A DNA stretch of 64,000 nt, from NCBI GenBank assembly GCA_050084515.1, contig CM114271.1, forward strand, positions 6,572,001 to 6,636,000, given 5' to 3'. The DNA comes from Blasia pusilla. Taxonomy: Eukaryota; Marchantiophyta; Marchantiopsida; Blasiales. The number at the start of each line of letters is the position of its first letter. Within the stretch, counting starts at the first letter, position 1. Below, in pieces: positions 47,691 through 57,599 of the stretch. The position numbers were made by a program, and so were the translations under genes. The notes under the pieces were generated by a model, which did not search any database, was not told the origin of the DNA, and saw only the letters and a list, made by a program, of their open reading frames with translations.

Positions 47691-47696
<6 letters not shown>

Positions 47697-47748
<52 letters not shown>
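47697..47748. repeat. (AT)26 microsatellite
   Basis: Uninterrupted AT dinucleotides after a T7 run. Confidence 0.95.
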
Positions 47749-47751
<3 letters not shown>

Positions 47752-48984
47752 ACATTGGAATATGACATGTATACGTTGAGTATATCACGATAAGAAAAGC
47801 TTGCATTTATGACTTTCATATACTAGATTAAATCTTTGATGATATGAAGTGACTTGTAATTAGTGATGGTCCATAGAGTCATAAAAACTAAGTTATTTAC
47901 AATTAATGATGAAGGCTATCGGGCCATTAATATGGCTGATACATCAACAAAAATATTTATTTGCTCCTCATTTTTCGTACTCCATCCATCCATTTTTCCC
48001 TTGACCAATCATCCATCCATCATCCATAACTCCATTTTTTGTCCATCAACCCTCCCTCACTCCATCCATTCATTTTCCTCCCTCCAGGGTCCACCCTCTA
48101 TCCATTCATTTTACATATGTCTGCACTCCATCGAAATGTTAATTCTCTCACTCTCAGTTTCGTTTGCCCACCATCCATTTATTCGTTATTCTTCCATCAA
48201 AATTATAAGGATATGGGATTCAAATCTGAACCACCTTCTTGAAAATGAGTCTTGGTACCATTTCCCCCAAACATTACACATGTAAAACACTAATACATTT
48301 TAATACATTAATAAATATTATATGCCAATTTGATAGTTTTCTTTTAACATGCATATTTCTTATTAAAATTATTTTAGAAAAAGAAGTGATAACCTACATG
48401 GATGACAAAGAGTAGATAGTTTCTTAAGAAATTAAGTCGTTTGAAACATAGAAATATGAAAATTTTGATTCTTGAAATGATTAAAGTTTTTTCTAACTAT
48501 CGAAACCATTCAAAAGAAAACATAATGTATTTGGCGGTTCATGTACAAAATTTAAGTCCTTCAATTGTTGTAAAAATATTCTACATAAAATCTTACCAGA
48601 AATAATTACATCTTATACTTAATTGGAAAAATAATTATTTAAATAGTCTTGGTAAATAATTATTCTTTATAAAAAAATTTTGTTATCACTTTGTTGTTTC
48701 AAAATAGATGAGTACTTACATGTAAAAATAAGAAGTAAATGATTTTTAAAACATAACATTACAAATCCATAATTTAAAACGAAATTTTAATTTTTAAAAT
48801 AATATTCTTAAATTATGGGAAGATCTACGATGTTCACATCAAAAAAATTACAAATAATTTTTTAAGTTTAAATTAATATAATGATTAATAAATATAAAAT
48901 TACTAAAGATAATTTGGAATAACATTGATAGTGACTTTGATAATATTATTCTTGATGAGTATTTTTTTCGATTAGTGCATTGTC
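47749..48984. other. AT-rich sequence with CCAT-rich microsatellite-like stretch, no gene
   Basis: 47980-48070 is rich in CCATCCAT strings. The rest is AT-rich with no recognisable coding. Confidence 0.55.
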
Positions 48985-50305
48985 TCTTGAACATTCACCA
49001 TATTGATGAACATCGTCTTTCATAAGAAGATAGATGGGTATGTTATCAACTTTATTGATAACATATAAATTTACTTGAAATCACTAGAAGAGCATGCTCA
49101 CCATTTGGAGGCAGTTTTTTCAACATGTAGGATCGCGTAAGAACAAGTTAAATGGCAATGTGGAGAAGAGTATATTCGGCTTGAGCAAGATGATGTTTTT
49201 TGGCTATATAATTAGTGCAAATGGAAAAGGTCTTGACAGGCATAGAGCCAAAGCTATTGATGATTGCAAACCTCTATCATTATGAAGGTGATGAGAAGGT
49301 TCATTGGATTTTTCCAATTCTACTAGACTTATATGAGGAACTTTTTAGTTATAGTGAGATCTCTTACAGATTGGACCAAGAGTTTTCCAACACCGCATAG
49401 ACCCAAGAAGTCAATGTAGCAATCTATTGATTCAAAGAGATCTTATCACACAAGCCTATGCTAAACATGGACATGTTCGCGAACATAGATATTTTCGAAA
49501 TGAAAACATGATGCTAAAGCTAGTGGAGATCAAAAAATCGTTCGAGGTGCATACGGATGCTAGTGACTATGTCATTGTAGGAATGTTGATGCAAGAAGGG
49601 AGACATGTAGCATACAAAAACAAGAAGCTTAGCAATGTAGATCATAGATGGCCTACTCACGAGAAAGAGTTGTTTGTAATGGTTGATTTTATGAGGAAGT
49701 AACATCATTATTTGGGGCTTTACTAGACTTGGATGTACACTAATAACATATCCCTCAAGCACTTTGAGATACATAATCGCGTTACACCAAAAAAACTTTG
49801 ATGGCATGATACCTTGGTGCTCATGAATGTGAAACTAGTCCATAAGCCACTAAAATCTAATGTCAACTTTAGGCATTGAGTCACAAAGATGAATACGTCC
49901 CATCAACTACACAAGTCATGAGAGCTATGTTTCCCAAAGAAATAGATCTAGATAGACGACGTTGTGAGGGATACAGGAAGGATTCTCAAGCACATGAGTA
50001 CTTAAGGAAGTTGAAGTGGGAAGATAAGATAGCTAATATAAGTTCGAGGCACGATTTGCTAAGGTTTAAGCAAAGCCACATCTATGTCAATAAGAGTAAG
50101 TTGTGGACTAAGATGGCGATCACATAGGTTACCAAGGAGCATTATTTCAAATTGAGATGGAAAGTTCACAAGTGCATTTTGGAAATATTTTTTTATAAGG
50201 TTGAGGACAAATTTGAGCATAAGCATAACTTTCCATCCTCAAACAAACGGACGGATGGAGTGAGTAATTTTGGTCATGAACCAATATCTAAGGAATTATG
50301 TGAGT
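48985..50305 (+). pseudogene. Shortened, decayed Ty3/gypsy pol fragment related to the 55-60 kb element
   Basis: Colinear with 58045-59665 of the large element. From TTCACCATATTGATGAAC through the end of reverse transcriptase (NVEKSIFGLSKM), RNase H (VHTDASDYVIVGMLMQEGR, RWPTHEKELF) and the linker (VPSTTQVMRAMFPKEIDLDR), it reaches KQSHIYVNKSK at about 50100. It then jumps to the end of the integrase core (TTTCCATCCTCAAACAAACG), so about 380 bp including the integrase zinc finger and first catalytic Asp are missing. Many stops and frame changes are present. It is an independent, older copy of the same lineage. Confidence 0.85.
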
Positions 50306-50359
50306 AGTAAGACTTGATAATTTAGGAAGTTATATCACCAGATTAGATAATGAAAGACT

Positions 50360-50705
50360 ATAGTCTTTGAAGACTCATATGCCCAATTCTCTTATACCAC
50401 ACATTGAGGCTCGTAACTTGATGCCTAGTTTGATTATACAGTGTCGTTTGAATCTATGATAGAGAAACATCTAATTTCAACATTTAGCCATATCTTGTTC
50501 CTTTGGCTATTATAGTCTGGTCATCCATTGTTTCAATCGAGGTTTCAATGAAGCAACCATACATTTTAAACTTTAGCTTATAACCTTGTTCAACTATCTT
50601 CCAAACATCAAGTTTCTTGCAAATGGTAGGAACAAAGAGAACATTTCCAAGAGCACAAAGACCACCTAATGCTACGAAAACCTTATGAGTATGCCTGATA
50701 CGATG
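50360..50705 (-). pseudogene. Ty1/copia pre-integrase fragment, antisense
   Basis: The minus strand reads GLCALGNVLFVPTICKKLDV, then a WKIVEQGYKLKFKMYG stretch and TIIAKGTRYG, a stop, and MLKLDVS. This order (L-NVLYVP, LxSVxxLxxxGYxVxF, GxRxxxLYxLD) is typical of the segment between copia protease and integrase. No LTR or other copia domain could be joined to it. Confidence 0.6.
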
Positions 50706-52130
50706 TTGTGTATTTTTTGTCGCGCCTGTTAGGATAGATTGACAAGATGTAGTTAAGCGCCTTTGAGGATAGTGGAGGACAACCTCAAGGAGTCAAGGAT
50801 GGCATGTTGAGGCCAAGGTTTACCCGAGAGAGCAAGTTTTCCCTTCGTTTTGGCTCGTTTGGAGCCAAATATATACTATTTTGGGTAAGTTATTATTTTG
50901 AGTAGAGTTTACTTTCCACTTTGGGAAGTGACCATTGATCCTCTACAAAAGGTCAAGAGCCAAGGAGGTAGCCTACGAGCATAGGTTAGGGTGAAGAGAG
51001 CTTGGAAGAAGGAAGGGTTCGAGTATGTCCAAGGAGAGAGAGTTTTGGAGGTCATTCTCTCTTTGTTGAACCTCTTGGGATGAGTTGGTGGAGCTATGGT
51101 CCTCCTTGCCTTATGTGTAGCCCAAGCCTTTCATGAGGAGAGTGGGTTTGGTTTGACATGAGAGAGAGTGAGAGATTTGTGTGCACCATGGAAAGTCATT
51201 ATTGACAAAGAACCTTGATTTACAAAGACAAAATGAGAGATTGAGAGCATTGTAGAGAGCTCTATAATGTACACATTGTAGAGCTTTATATTATGCACAT
51301 GGGAGATTGATGGTGTCTCATTGTGTATACAGGTTGGGGACTATGTTCCCTCACGGTAGTGCTCATGGGAGCAAGAGCAATCCATTTGAGTGCGTTGTTT
51401 GTTGTTTTTTCATACAGAAGAGTCGCACGCAGAAGCCCCTCCCAAGTTTTGCTACGAATTGAGTATGGGGGTAGGTTGCTCCATGTTGGTGCTTCCAAGA
51501 GTTGTGTGTAGCTTTTTCGTTTTTTTTGTACAAGTTTGCAAATTTTAGAGGGAGAAATCAGCGAGGAATCGCTACCAAAATTTCCATTAGAGAGGACATG
51601 GCTGGCTTCACAACACTCCCTGCCTATTTTTTTATGAAAGGTTGAATCAAAGAAATGATTTAACAATGTCGTAGATCAGGAAGTTGTGCATGTTGTCAAA
51701 GAAATGATGCATAATTTGGACATTTAAGCACAAAGTTATGATTGTTTCCATGGGCTACCATAGCCAACTTGTGAAGGAAGGAGAAATTTGGAAATTTGTG
51801 GTAAAATTCTTAGTTAAGAGACATAAAAAGTTTAAAAAATCATTTTATCTTAAGGCATAGGACAAGGATAAAAATTTATTTGAGGGTAAATTGAAGTGGA
51901 AAATTTATTTAATGGATGTTAATCCAAGATTTACGGGGCTTAGTGGAGTATAAACCAAATGTGAGATAATTTTGGTGAGTTGATCGTTGGTTTAAGGGGT
52001 TAGTGGAGTGGGAAAAAACAAAAGATATAGACTTTTAAAGAAGTTTTAGAATAGAGCCATATTTACCCATATGTGAGATATCATAATTATCATTGACCTT
52101 CACCATATGTCTAAGCCACCCTTGCTCCGT
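50706..52130. other. Transposon-like sequence without recognised coding
   Basis: No domain seen. At about 51265-51300 a GTAGAGAGCTCTATAATGTA / GTAGAGCTTTATATTATGCA near-repeat occurs. A string GGCGCCCGTCGACGACGTC at about 52136 resembles the GGCGCC start of some retrotransposon primer-binding sites. Confidence 0.35.
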
Positions 52131-53085
52131 CTATTGGCGCCCGTCGACGACGTCAATGACCGTTCGCGGACAGTTTCTTCACTTTTATTGATTGGACGGT
52201 AGGCATAGACAACCGTCACTTTTTGTTACTTGTGACTTGTGACCACTTTCTTTTGTATGACCACTAATAGTTATTGATTCCTAGCAGCATCGGTTGAAAC
52301 AATACAACTATGGGGTCATCCACCATCGCGGACTCATGATCACTATTTGCGAGTAGGATCAAGTAATGGAGTTGAACTTGTGATTGATGGGGTTTGAGTT
52401 TTTGCTTTGCTTTTCTATTTTTCTTGATTGGTAGCTACTTGACGACCATTGAGTACTGTATCATGATGCCCGTAGTTGCAATACGCCAACAAAAATTGCC
52501 GCGTCGTGTCGTTGCTGGTCACACCGTACCATCTTGATGGCAGAGCCACTCCAGCATCCATGAGCAGAGTGTGTATTTTTTTATAAAGGAGGATATGCCT
52601 ATGCGTGCCACATCTCATCATCAATTTTTGTTTGTAGTTGTTCCCTACCGCCAGTGTTGCATCGTACTGCTGTACCCGCATCGCCCCTCAAGGAGATTTG
52701 AGCATTATCAATACCAAGAAGTACAACCCATTGATTGACAGAGGTTTTCTTTACGATCAAGTTGGGGTTGAGTTTACACTTGGTGAGGAGTGACACCAAC
52801 ATCATTCAAGTTACCTATTTTGGTCCTTTTCCATTCATGTGTGAGGGATTTCCATATATTGGGTTGTTATTTGGGATATTTGGTTTGTACGAACGTTAAG
52901 AGCATTATTGATGTATGAGATTAGGGGACATAGACCTTTGTGGGATGTCCATAGTTGAGGGTATGCAATGTTGATGAGACGATATACCATTGATTTTGTG
53001 CACCATGCCGCTTGTTGCCGCAACGTACACATCTTAGTGAGAGGAAGTGTATGTTAAATGCTACATATTTAGATTGAGTGTTTGA
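52131..53085. other. Probable 5' internal region of a retroelement, no domain recognised
   Basis: Starts near the GGCGCC string and leads into the gag-like frame at 53086. Minus-strand frames here (52415-52681, 52835-53032) show no domain. Confidence 0.35.
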
Positions 53086-54143
53086 GTGATTACTCGTGAG
53101 ATTGAGATTGACCGTGTGAGAGGGGCTCATGGGTCATCACGACATGCTTTTAGGATTGTGAGAGGCGAGGTGGTGGACTTGAGAGTAGCTCTAGGGAATT
53201 TATGCAGAGTGGTGCGAGATTTTGAGAATGTCCACGTGAGAGACCACCTCGACCTCATGATGTGTCATCCTTAGACGAGGGAGAGGCTATAAAGGAGTTT
53301 GTTTGTATGTTATCGCACATAGTGAGTGGCCCTATCATCTGGGCATACGAGATGGACGACCAAGATAGAGGACCGCGTATGTTTTTGGGAGCTATGGATA
53401 CTATAGACTTGCATGACTTCATCCCGGAGTTTAGGAGTTTGCATAATTTGTAGAGGGCTAGGAATTCTAGAGAGTTGAATCCGTTCACAACGTGGAACAA
53501 AATGTTCCAGCACTCACAGAGGGCGCCCGTGGGCAATTACCATGAGTTTTCCTAGAGGTACGCACATGAGATTGAGGCCCAAAGATCCTACTAAGATCCA
53601 TATTACGTGTCATTAATTGAGCCATTTCTAGATGAGGAGGAGGAGCTAGGAGAAGCCACATCCTCAGCCACTAGTGAGGTTTTGGGAGGGATGAGTCGGA
53701 TTGGGGCAATTGCAATGTCTTGTCGGATTTTTTGTAGGTTCAACCCCGTAGTTGAGTTCTTTGCGGAGTTGTGGAGGAACTTCCAGCCTTTTCCAAGCAT
53801 GCATGACTTCCATACGCATACGAAAGAGAGTTTACGAGAGGCAAAGGTCCAGGTCGTCCAGGCATGGTAAGGGATGCTATAACAAGACCTACAGAGATGA
53901 GTGAGGAATGCGATATTTTTTATCCGTACCTCACATATATTGAGGGAAGTGTTTGAGATGGTTTACGCCTCCATTTTCCCAACTTGTCATTTGCATCGGC
54001 CGTACAAGGGTTCCAAAGTTCCCTCCCGAGGGAGATTTCTTTGCTAGGGATGTAGGACTTGCAGCGAGTAGGGACCATTTATTTGGTAATTGTAGGTTGG
54101 CCATGTCTAAGGTCAATTGAATGCTGGACAAGGTAGCAGTTTA
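53086..54143 (+). pseudogene. Decayed gag-like ORF joined to a C5-methyltransferase fragment
   Basis: From 53262 one frame continues to 53870 through stops at 53451 and a few more. It reads helical gag-like sequence (FAELWRNFQPFPSMHDFHTH, TKESLREAKVQVVQAW). Stops TAG and TAA stand where CAG or CAA would fit. From about 53935 to 54135 the DNA is colinear with 62865-63060 of the methyltransferase element (GGGTTCCAAAGTTCCCTCCC, GGACTTGCAGCGAGTAGGGACC, GTAGGTTGGCCATGTC). The Pro-Cys-Gln-Gly motif is damaged. Protease and methyltransferase motif I are absent between the two parts, so the copy has a large internal deletion. It stops where the LTR-like sequence at about 54144 begins. Confidence 0.7.
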
Positions 54144-54249
54144 TGTGATACCCACAATTTTGTACTCTTGAAGAATATCTCTTTTTATTCAACGAAGACT
54201 CTTGTACATTATGATTTTGATTATGATTATTTATTATTATGAGGAAGAA

Positions 54250-54535
54250 TGAGTGAATCACGAAGCTCCTGGGACAAGGCAGAGAGATGGAAGATCAAGG
54301 ATTTCCCTTAGAGGAGAGGAAAATGCAATAACGAAGTCTCAAGACTCAGAACGAAGCTTAACGAAGCTCTGTCTACGAAGTGCTTCACTACATGACAAAG
54401 CATAACAAAGAAAGGAAGAAAAGAAGAAAGAAGTACTTCGCTCTTGTACGAAGCGTGAAGCACGAAGCACTTGAAATAAGAACGAAGCATGGAGTACTTC
54501 GTCCTCATGAAGTCCAGCAAAGCGAAGCTAAGAAT
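54250..54535 (+). promoter_or_regulatory. Cluster of CGAAG motifs in the putative U3
   Basis: About ten ACGAAGC/ACGAAGT/GCGAAGC pentamer cores (CGAAG) occur in under 300 bp, ending about 150 bp upstream of the TATA box, with reverse versions CTTCG interspersed (GTACTTCGCTC, GAGTACTTCGTCC). Such clusters in LTRs often act as enhancers; the function is inferred. Confidence 0.45.
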
Positions 54536-54681
54536 GACTGTGATTTCAAGCGACGCATGTTAGAACAGTTAGACTAGGAAAGGGCGCGACCCTTTGTATC
54601 AAATTGGTAGTTAGGACAGTTTTGTACCGCGGATTCACAAGGATCGTAGGAAAAGCTAAGAGAACCATAGATCTAGGTAGT

Positions 54682-54689
54682 TATAAATA
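54682..54689 (+). promoter_or_regulatory. TATA box of the putative LTR
   Basis: TATAAATA followed about 25-35 bp on by the expected transcription start region. Confidence 0.5.
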
Positions 54690-55369
54690 GTGAAGAGGCA
54701 CTAGCTTCATCAAGAACGTTTCAAATCTTTGGATCACTTCCACTCCAACGAATATTTAAGAAGCAAGGCAGAAGCCATAATCATCATTCTCTCACGAAGT
54801 CCTTATGTTGTAGGAATGGTCCAAGCAAGAGAGTAGTACCCTCTCGAGCTTGTATACACTTTGAAGCTTTCTCGTTCTTGATGGAGTAGTAAAGCAATCA
54901 TTCATTCATTCTGATGTGCGATGCTTATGTCTGCATATTCTTTTTGGGTCTGCAGAATGAAGAGTGAATCAGGCGAACCTTTCTCATCAGTGAAATAATC
55001 AACCTGAGTTGTAGGAAATCTGTTTGATACAGAGTAGCCTGCCGAGACGGATTGAGTTCCGAAAGTAGGAGAAGCCAGCTTTTGTGTTGAGATCTCTGTG
55101 ATGTTTCATGATGTCGAGAGGAAAATCTACATGAACATGCTGTCAATTCCACTAGAGAGAATCGAGAAAAGATCCTTTGGTACTAAGAAAGGTCAGAAGA
55201 TATTGATACGACATTGAATATAACCCACACACATTTAAATACAACTATTACAACATAATTGTAATTCCGAACTCTCTTTTCATCAAACAATGATCCTCTT
55301 GGGGATCGAACTTATTAAAACGACTATAAAATAGAAAGTCTTCTACATTACATATAGCAAGAAACTTTT

Positions 55370-55389
55370 TGGCGCCGCTGCCGGGGATC
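55370..55389 (+). other. Primer-binding site matching tRNA-Asp
   Basis: TGGCGCCGCTGCCGGGGATC is complementary to the 3' end of plant tRNA-Asp including CCA, with one mismatch. It lies just before gag, as expected for a minus-strand primer site. Confidence 0.75.
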
Positions 55390-55419
55390 ATATTCTTTGT
55401 TGAAAAGGGAGAGAGATAC

Positions 55420-56643
55420 ATGGGGAATCCGGGAGCGGGGAAAGAAGCCTCGTCTCTTGGAAGACCCAACCAACTAGTTCTTACTGAAGACCATATGATA
55501 TCTCTGGCTATCCCCCTCAGGAAATGGATGAAAGAAGATAACAATAGATTTGCTACATTGATGCTAGAAAAGATAGAACAATTAATTAGTCTTGTCAATA
55601 AACTAGGCGCCGAACGGTGCTCCGCCCATGAACGTCGGTTGTACTTGGTGATGACCCGATACTTCTGTTTATGGGAGGAAAACCTCGCAGGAAGATTAAG
55701 AGCACCTGGCACACTCCTGTAGGCTTAGGAAGTAGAAACATTTAATTTCCCTCCATGGACCCCTACCTTCTTGCGACCGTGGGTGCGGAAGCAAGCTCCC
55801 TAATCCCCGAAGGGGCTCGTGGAAGGCTCCCGGCCCTCTTCGCGAGATCAGCAAGAAGATCACCCGGCTTGGAGACCTCCTGGGCTGTCTCCCGGTCTTC
55901 GTCTTTGCACGAAGCCCAAGAGCAAGAAGAGAGACAGGAACAAACTCTCCACTACGTCCCCTGCCAGTTCGCAGTCGGACGAAGAGTCAACCTGGGACCC
56001 CTTTGGGGAGTCAAGGGACGCGGAGCCGACCAAATCAACTAGAGCGGAGCCGCTACCTCCTCCCTCCCGAGCCTCAAGCCCGGGACCCAGCAGCAGACCA
56101 TTCCCCATGGCCAATACTAAGAAGACGCTGCTAAGGTACCCCTCCTTTGCTGGGGGACGGCGAGATGATGTGGACAACTTTGTGCTTGAATTTACCCATG
56201 TAGCCAAGGCAAATGGGGAAGGCTCAGAGGAGGATTTGTTGTGAGTCTTTCCTGGCCTACTCAAGAAGCGAGTAAGCCAGTGGTATGAGGGTCTCGGAGC
56301 GGACGTCACGGAAACATGGAAAAGGGTATTGGAGTCCTTCCTACATGAGTTCTGCGACCTGGAGTTCGAGGACAGGCTTCTTACGAAGCTTCGCGACCTG
56401 AAACAAAAAAAGAGGGAAACTCTCCGGGAATACACACAAAGGTTTCGCAGCCTGGTGAATAAATTGGAACACACCACTACCTCGCAATTGGTAGATTGGT
56501 TCGTGTCAGGACTGTCCAAAGAAATGGACCGGTACTGCCGGCGAGGCCAACGAGATTCCCTGGAAGCAGTCATAGCCTCCGTAGAGGCTTTCGAAGCCTC
56601 AGAGAAGTCCCGTAAAACAAGAAAACGGCATCACCAACGATGA
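55420..56643 (+). pseudogene. Ty3/gypsy gag, interrupted by stop codons
   Basis: One frame (ATG at 55420) runs through stops at 55720, 55726, 55801, 56242 and 56641. The capsid region (about 56110-56600) reads RYPSFAGGRRDDVDNFVLEF, then FLHEFCDLEFEDRLLTKLRD, LREYTQRFRSLVNKLE and LVDWFVSGLSKEMDRYC, the classic plant gypsy retrotransposon gag domain. Each stop is TAG, TAA or TGA where a C-to-T change from CAG, CAA or CGA would create it. The frame itself is intact, so decay is by substitution rather than indels here. Confidence 0.88.
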
Positions 56644-56649
56644 GGTTCG

Positions 56650-57573
56650 TTGCAAACTAGTGCTTCATCGGAGGACAAAGCGTCTTCCACAGACACGGAA
56701 TCCTCTATGGGGGATACTCCGGAGTCCTCAGACTCTGAAAAAGATTTAAAATCTAAACGGAAAAGAAAAAGCACGCGCCACCACTCTCCCAAGCATCGAA
56801 GGAAAACCCAACCCACAAAGCACCTTCCCCAGCGATCGGAAAGTCCAGTAAGGGGCAAGGTCGTATGCTACAACTGTGGCGAACCGGGGCACCTGGAGAA
56901 AGTGTGTTCGAAACCGAAGGTTAGTAATGGGAGTATGATTGCGTTTGCTGCTAAGCATTCATTGGCGGGCGATCTCGAGACGTCCCTTCAAGTCACCAAG
57001 AGGACGCACAATTTGGTGTACCTAAGATCCAAGATTGCTGATCGCGATGTGTTGTTGCTCGTGGATACAGGTGCTTCGCACTCCTTCCTAAGCCCGAGAA
57101 TCGTGAAGGAACTGGGGCTGTCTACCTCTAAGGCGGATGAGCCCATTCGAGTAGGATTTGCAGGAGGCAAGTCTCATCAGACTTCTGATTTGGTCTTGGG
57201 TTTGACAGTAGGATGCGGGGTATTTGAGTTGAAGGAGAATTTCACTGTGTGCGAAATGGATGGCATTGACGGAGTCTTGGGGAATACATTCCTAGACGCA
57301 TATGAGGTGGAGTTAAGACGTAGATCCTTGAGGTTGAGCGTCTTGCTAAAAGGCAAACGGTTACATGTGCGGTTGGTCCGTGAGGTTCCAGCAAAAAAGG
57401 AGTTATTGAACTCGATCACAAGGAGGAGCATGACTGAGTTGGAGGATGGATTTCTCTGCTTGATGAGACAAGTGGAGGAGGCTACAAGCGATATCTGCAG
57501 AGATCGGACACTTTGCCGAGGGGAATCCCAGAACCACTCTAGGAAGTGGTCAAGGAGTTTGAGGATGTCTTGA
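56650..57573 (+). pseudogene. Ty3/gypsy nucleocapsid zinc knuckle and aspartic protease
   Basis: Same frame as gag. A Ser/Lys-rich linker leads to a perfect CCHC knuckle (CYNCGEPGHLEKVC, 56866-56907). The protease follows, with LLLVDTGASHSFLSPRIVKE (active-site Asp-Thr-Gly at 57064-57072) and GIDGVLGNTFLDAYEV as its C-terminal strand. The frame is lost around 57480-57520, upstream of reverse transcriptase, which lies in another frame. Loss is inferred to be an indel; a programmed frameshift is not supported by a visible slippery site and structure. Confidence 0.88.
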
Positions 57574-57599
57574 CAAATGAGCTTCCGACTGAATTGCCG

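Larger units (their letters stand above)
54144..55369 (+). mobile_element. Putative 5' LTR and leader of the large Ty3/gypsy element
   Basis: Begins TGTGATACCC in the middle of the methyltransferase-like relic and runs to the primer-binding site at 55370. Contains a good TATA box (TATAAATA, 54682-54689) with CG/GAAG-rich sequence upstream, as in an LTR U3-R arrangement. The right end is uncertain; CATATAGCA ending at 55359 leaves a 10-bp gap to the primer-binding site. No matching right-hand LTR was found by eye after the chromodomain, so its status as an LTR rests on position, TATA box and the adjacent primer-binding site. Confidence 0.55.
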
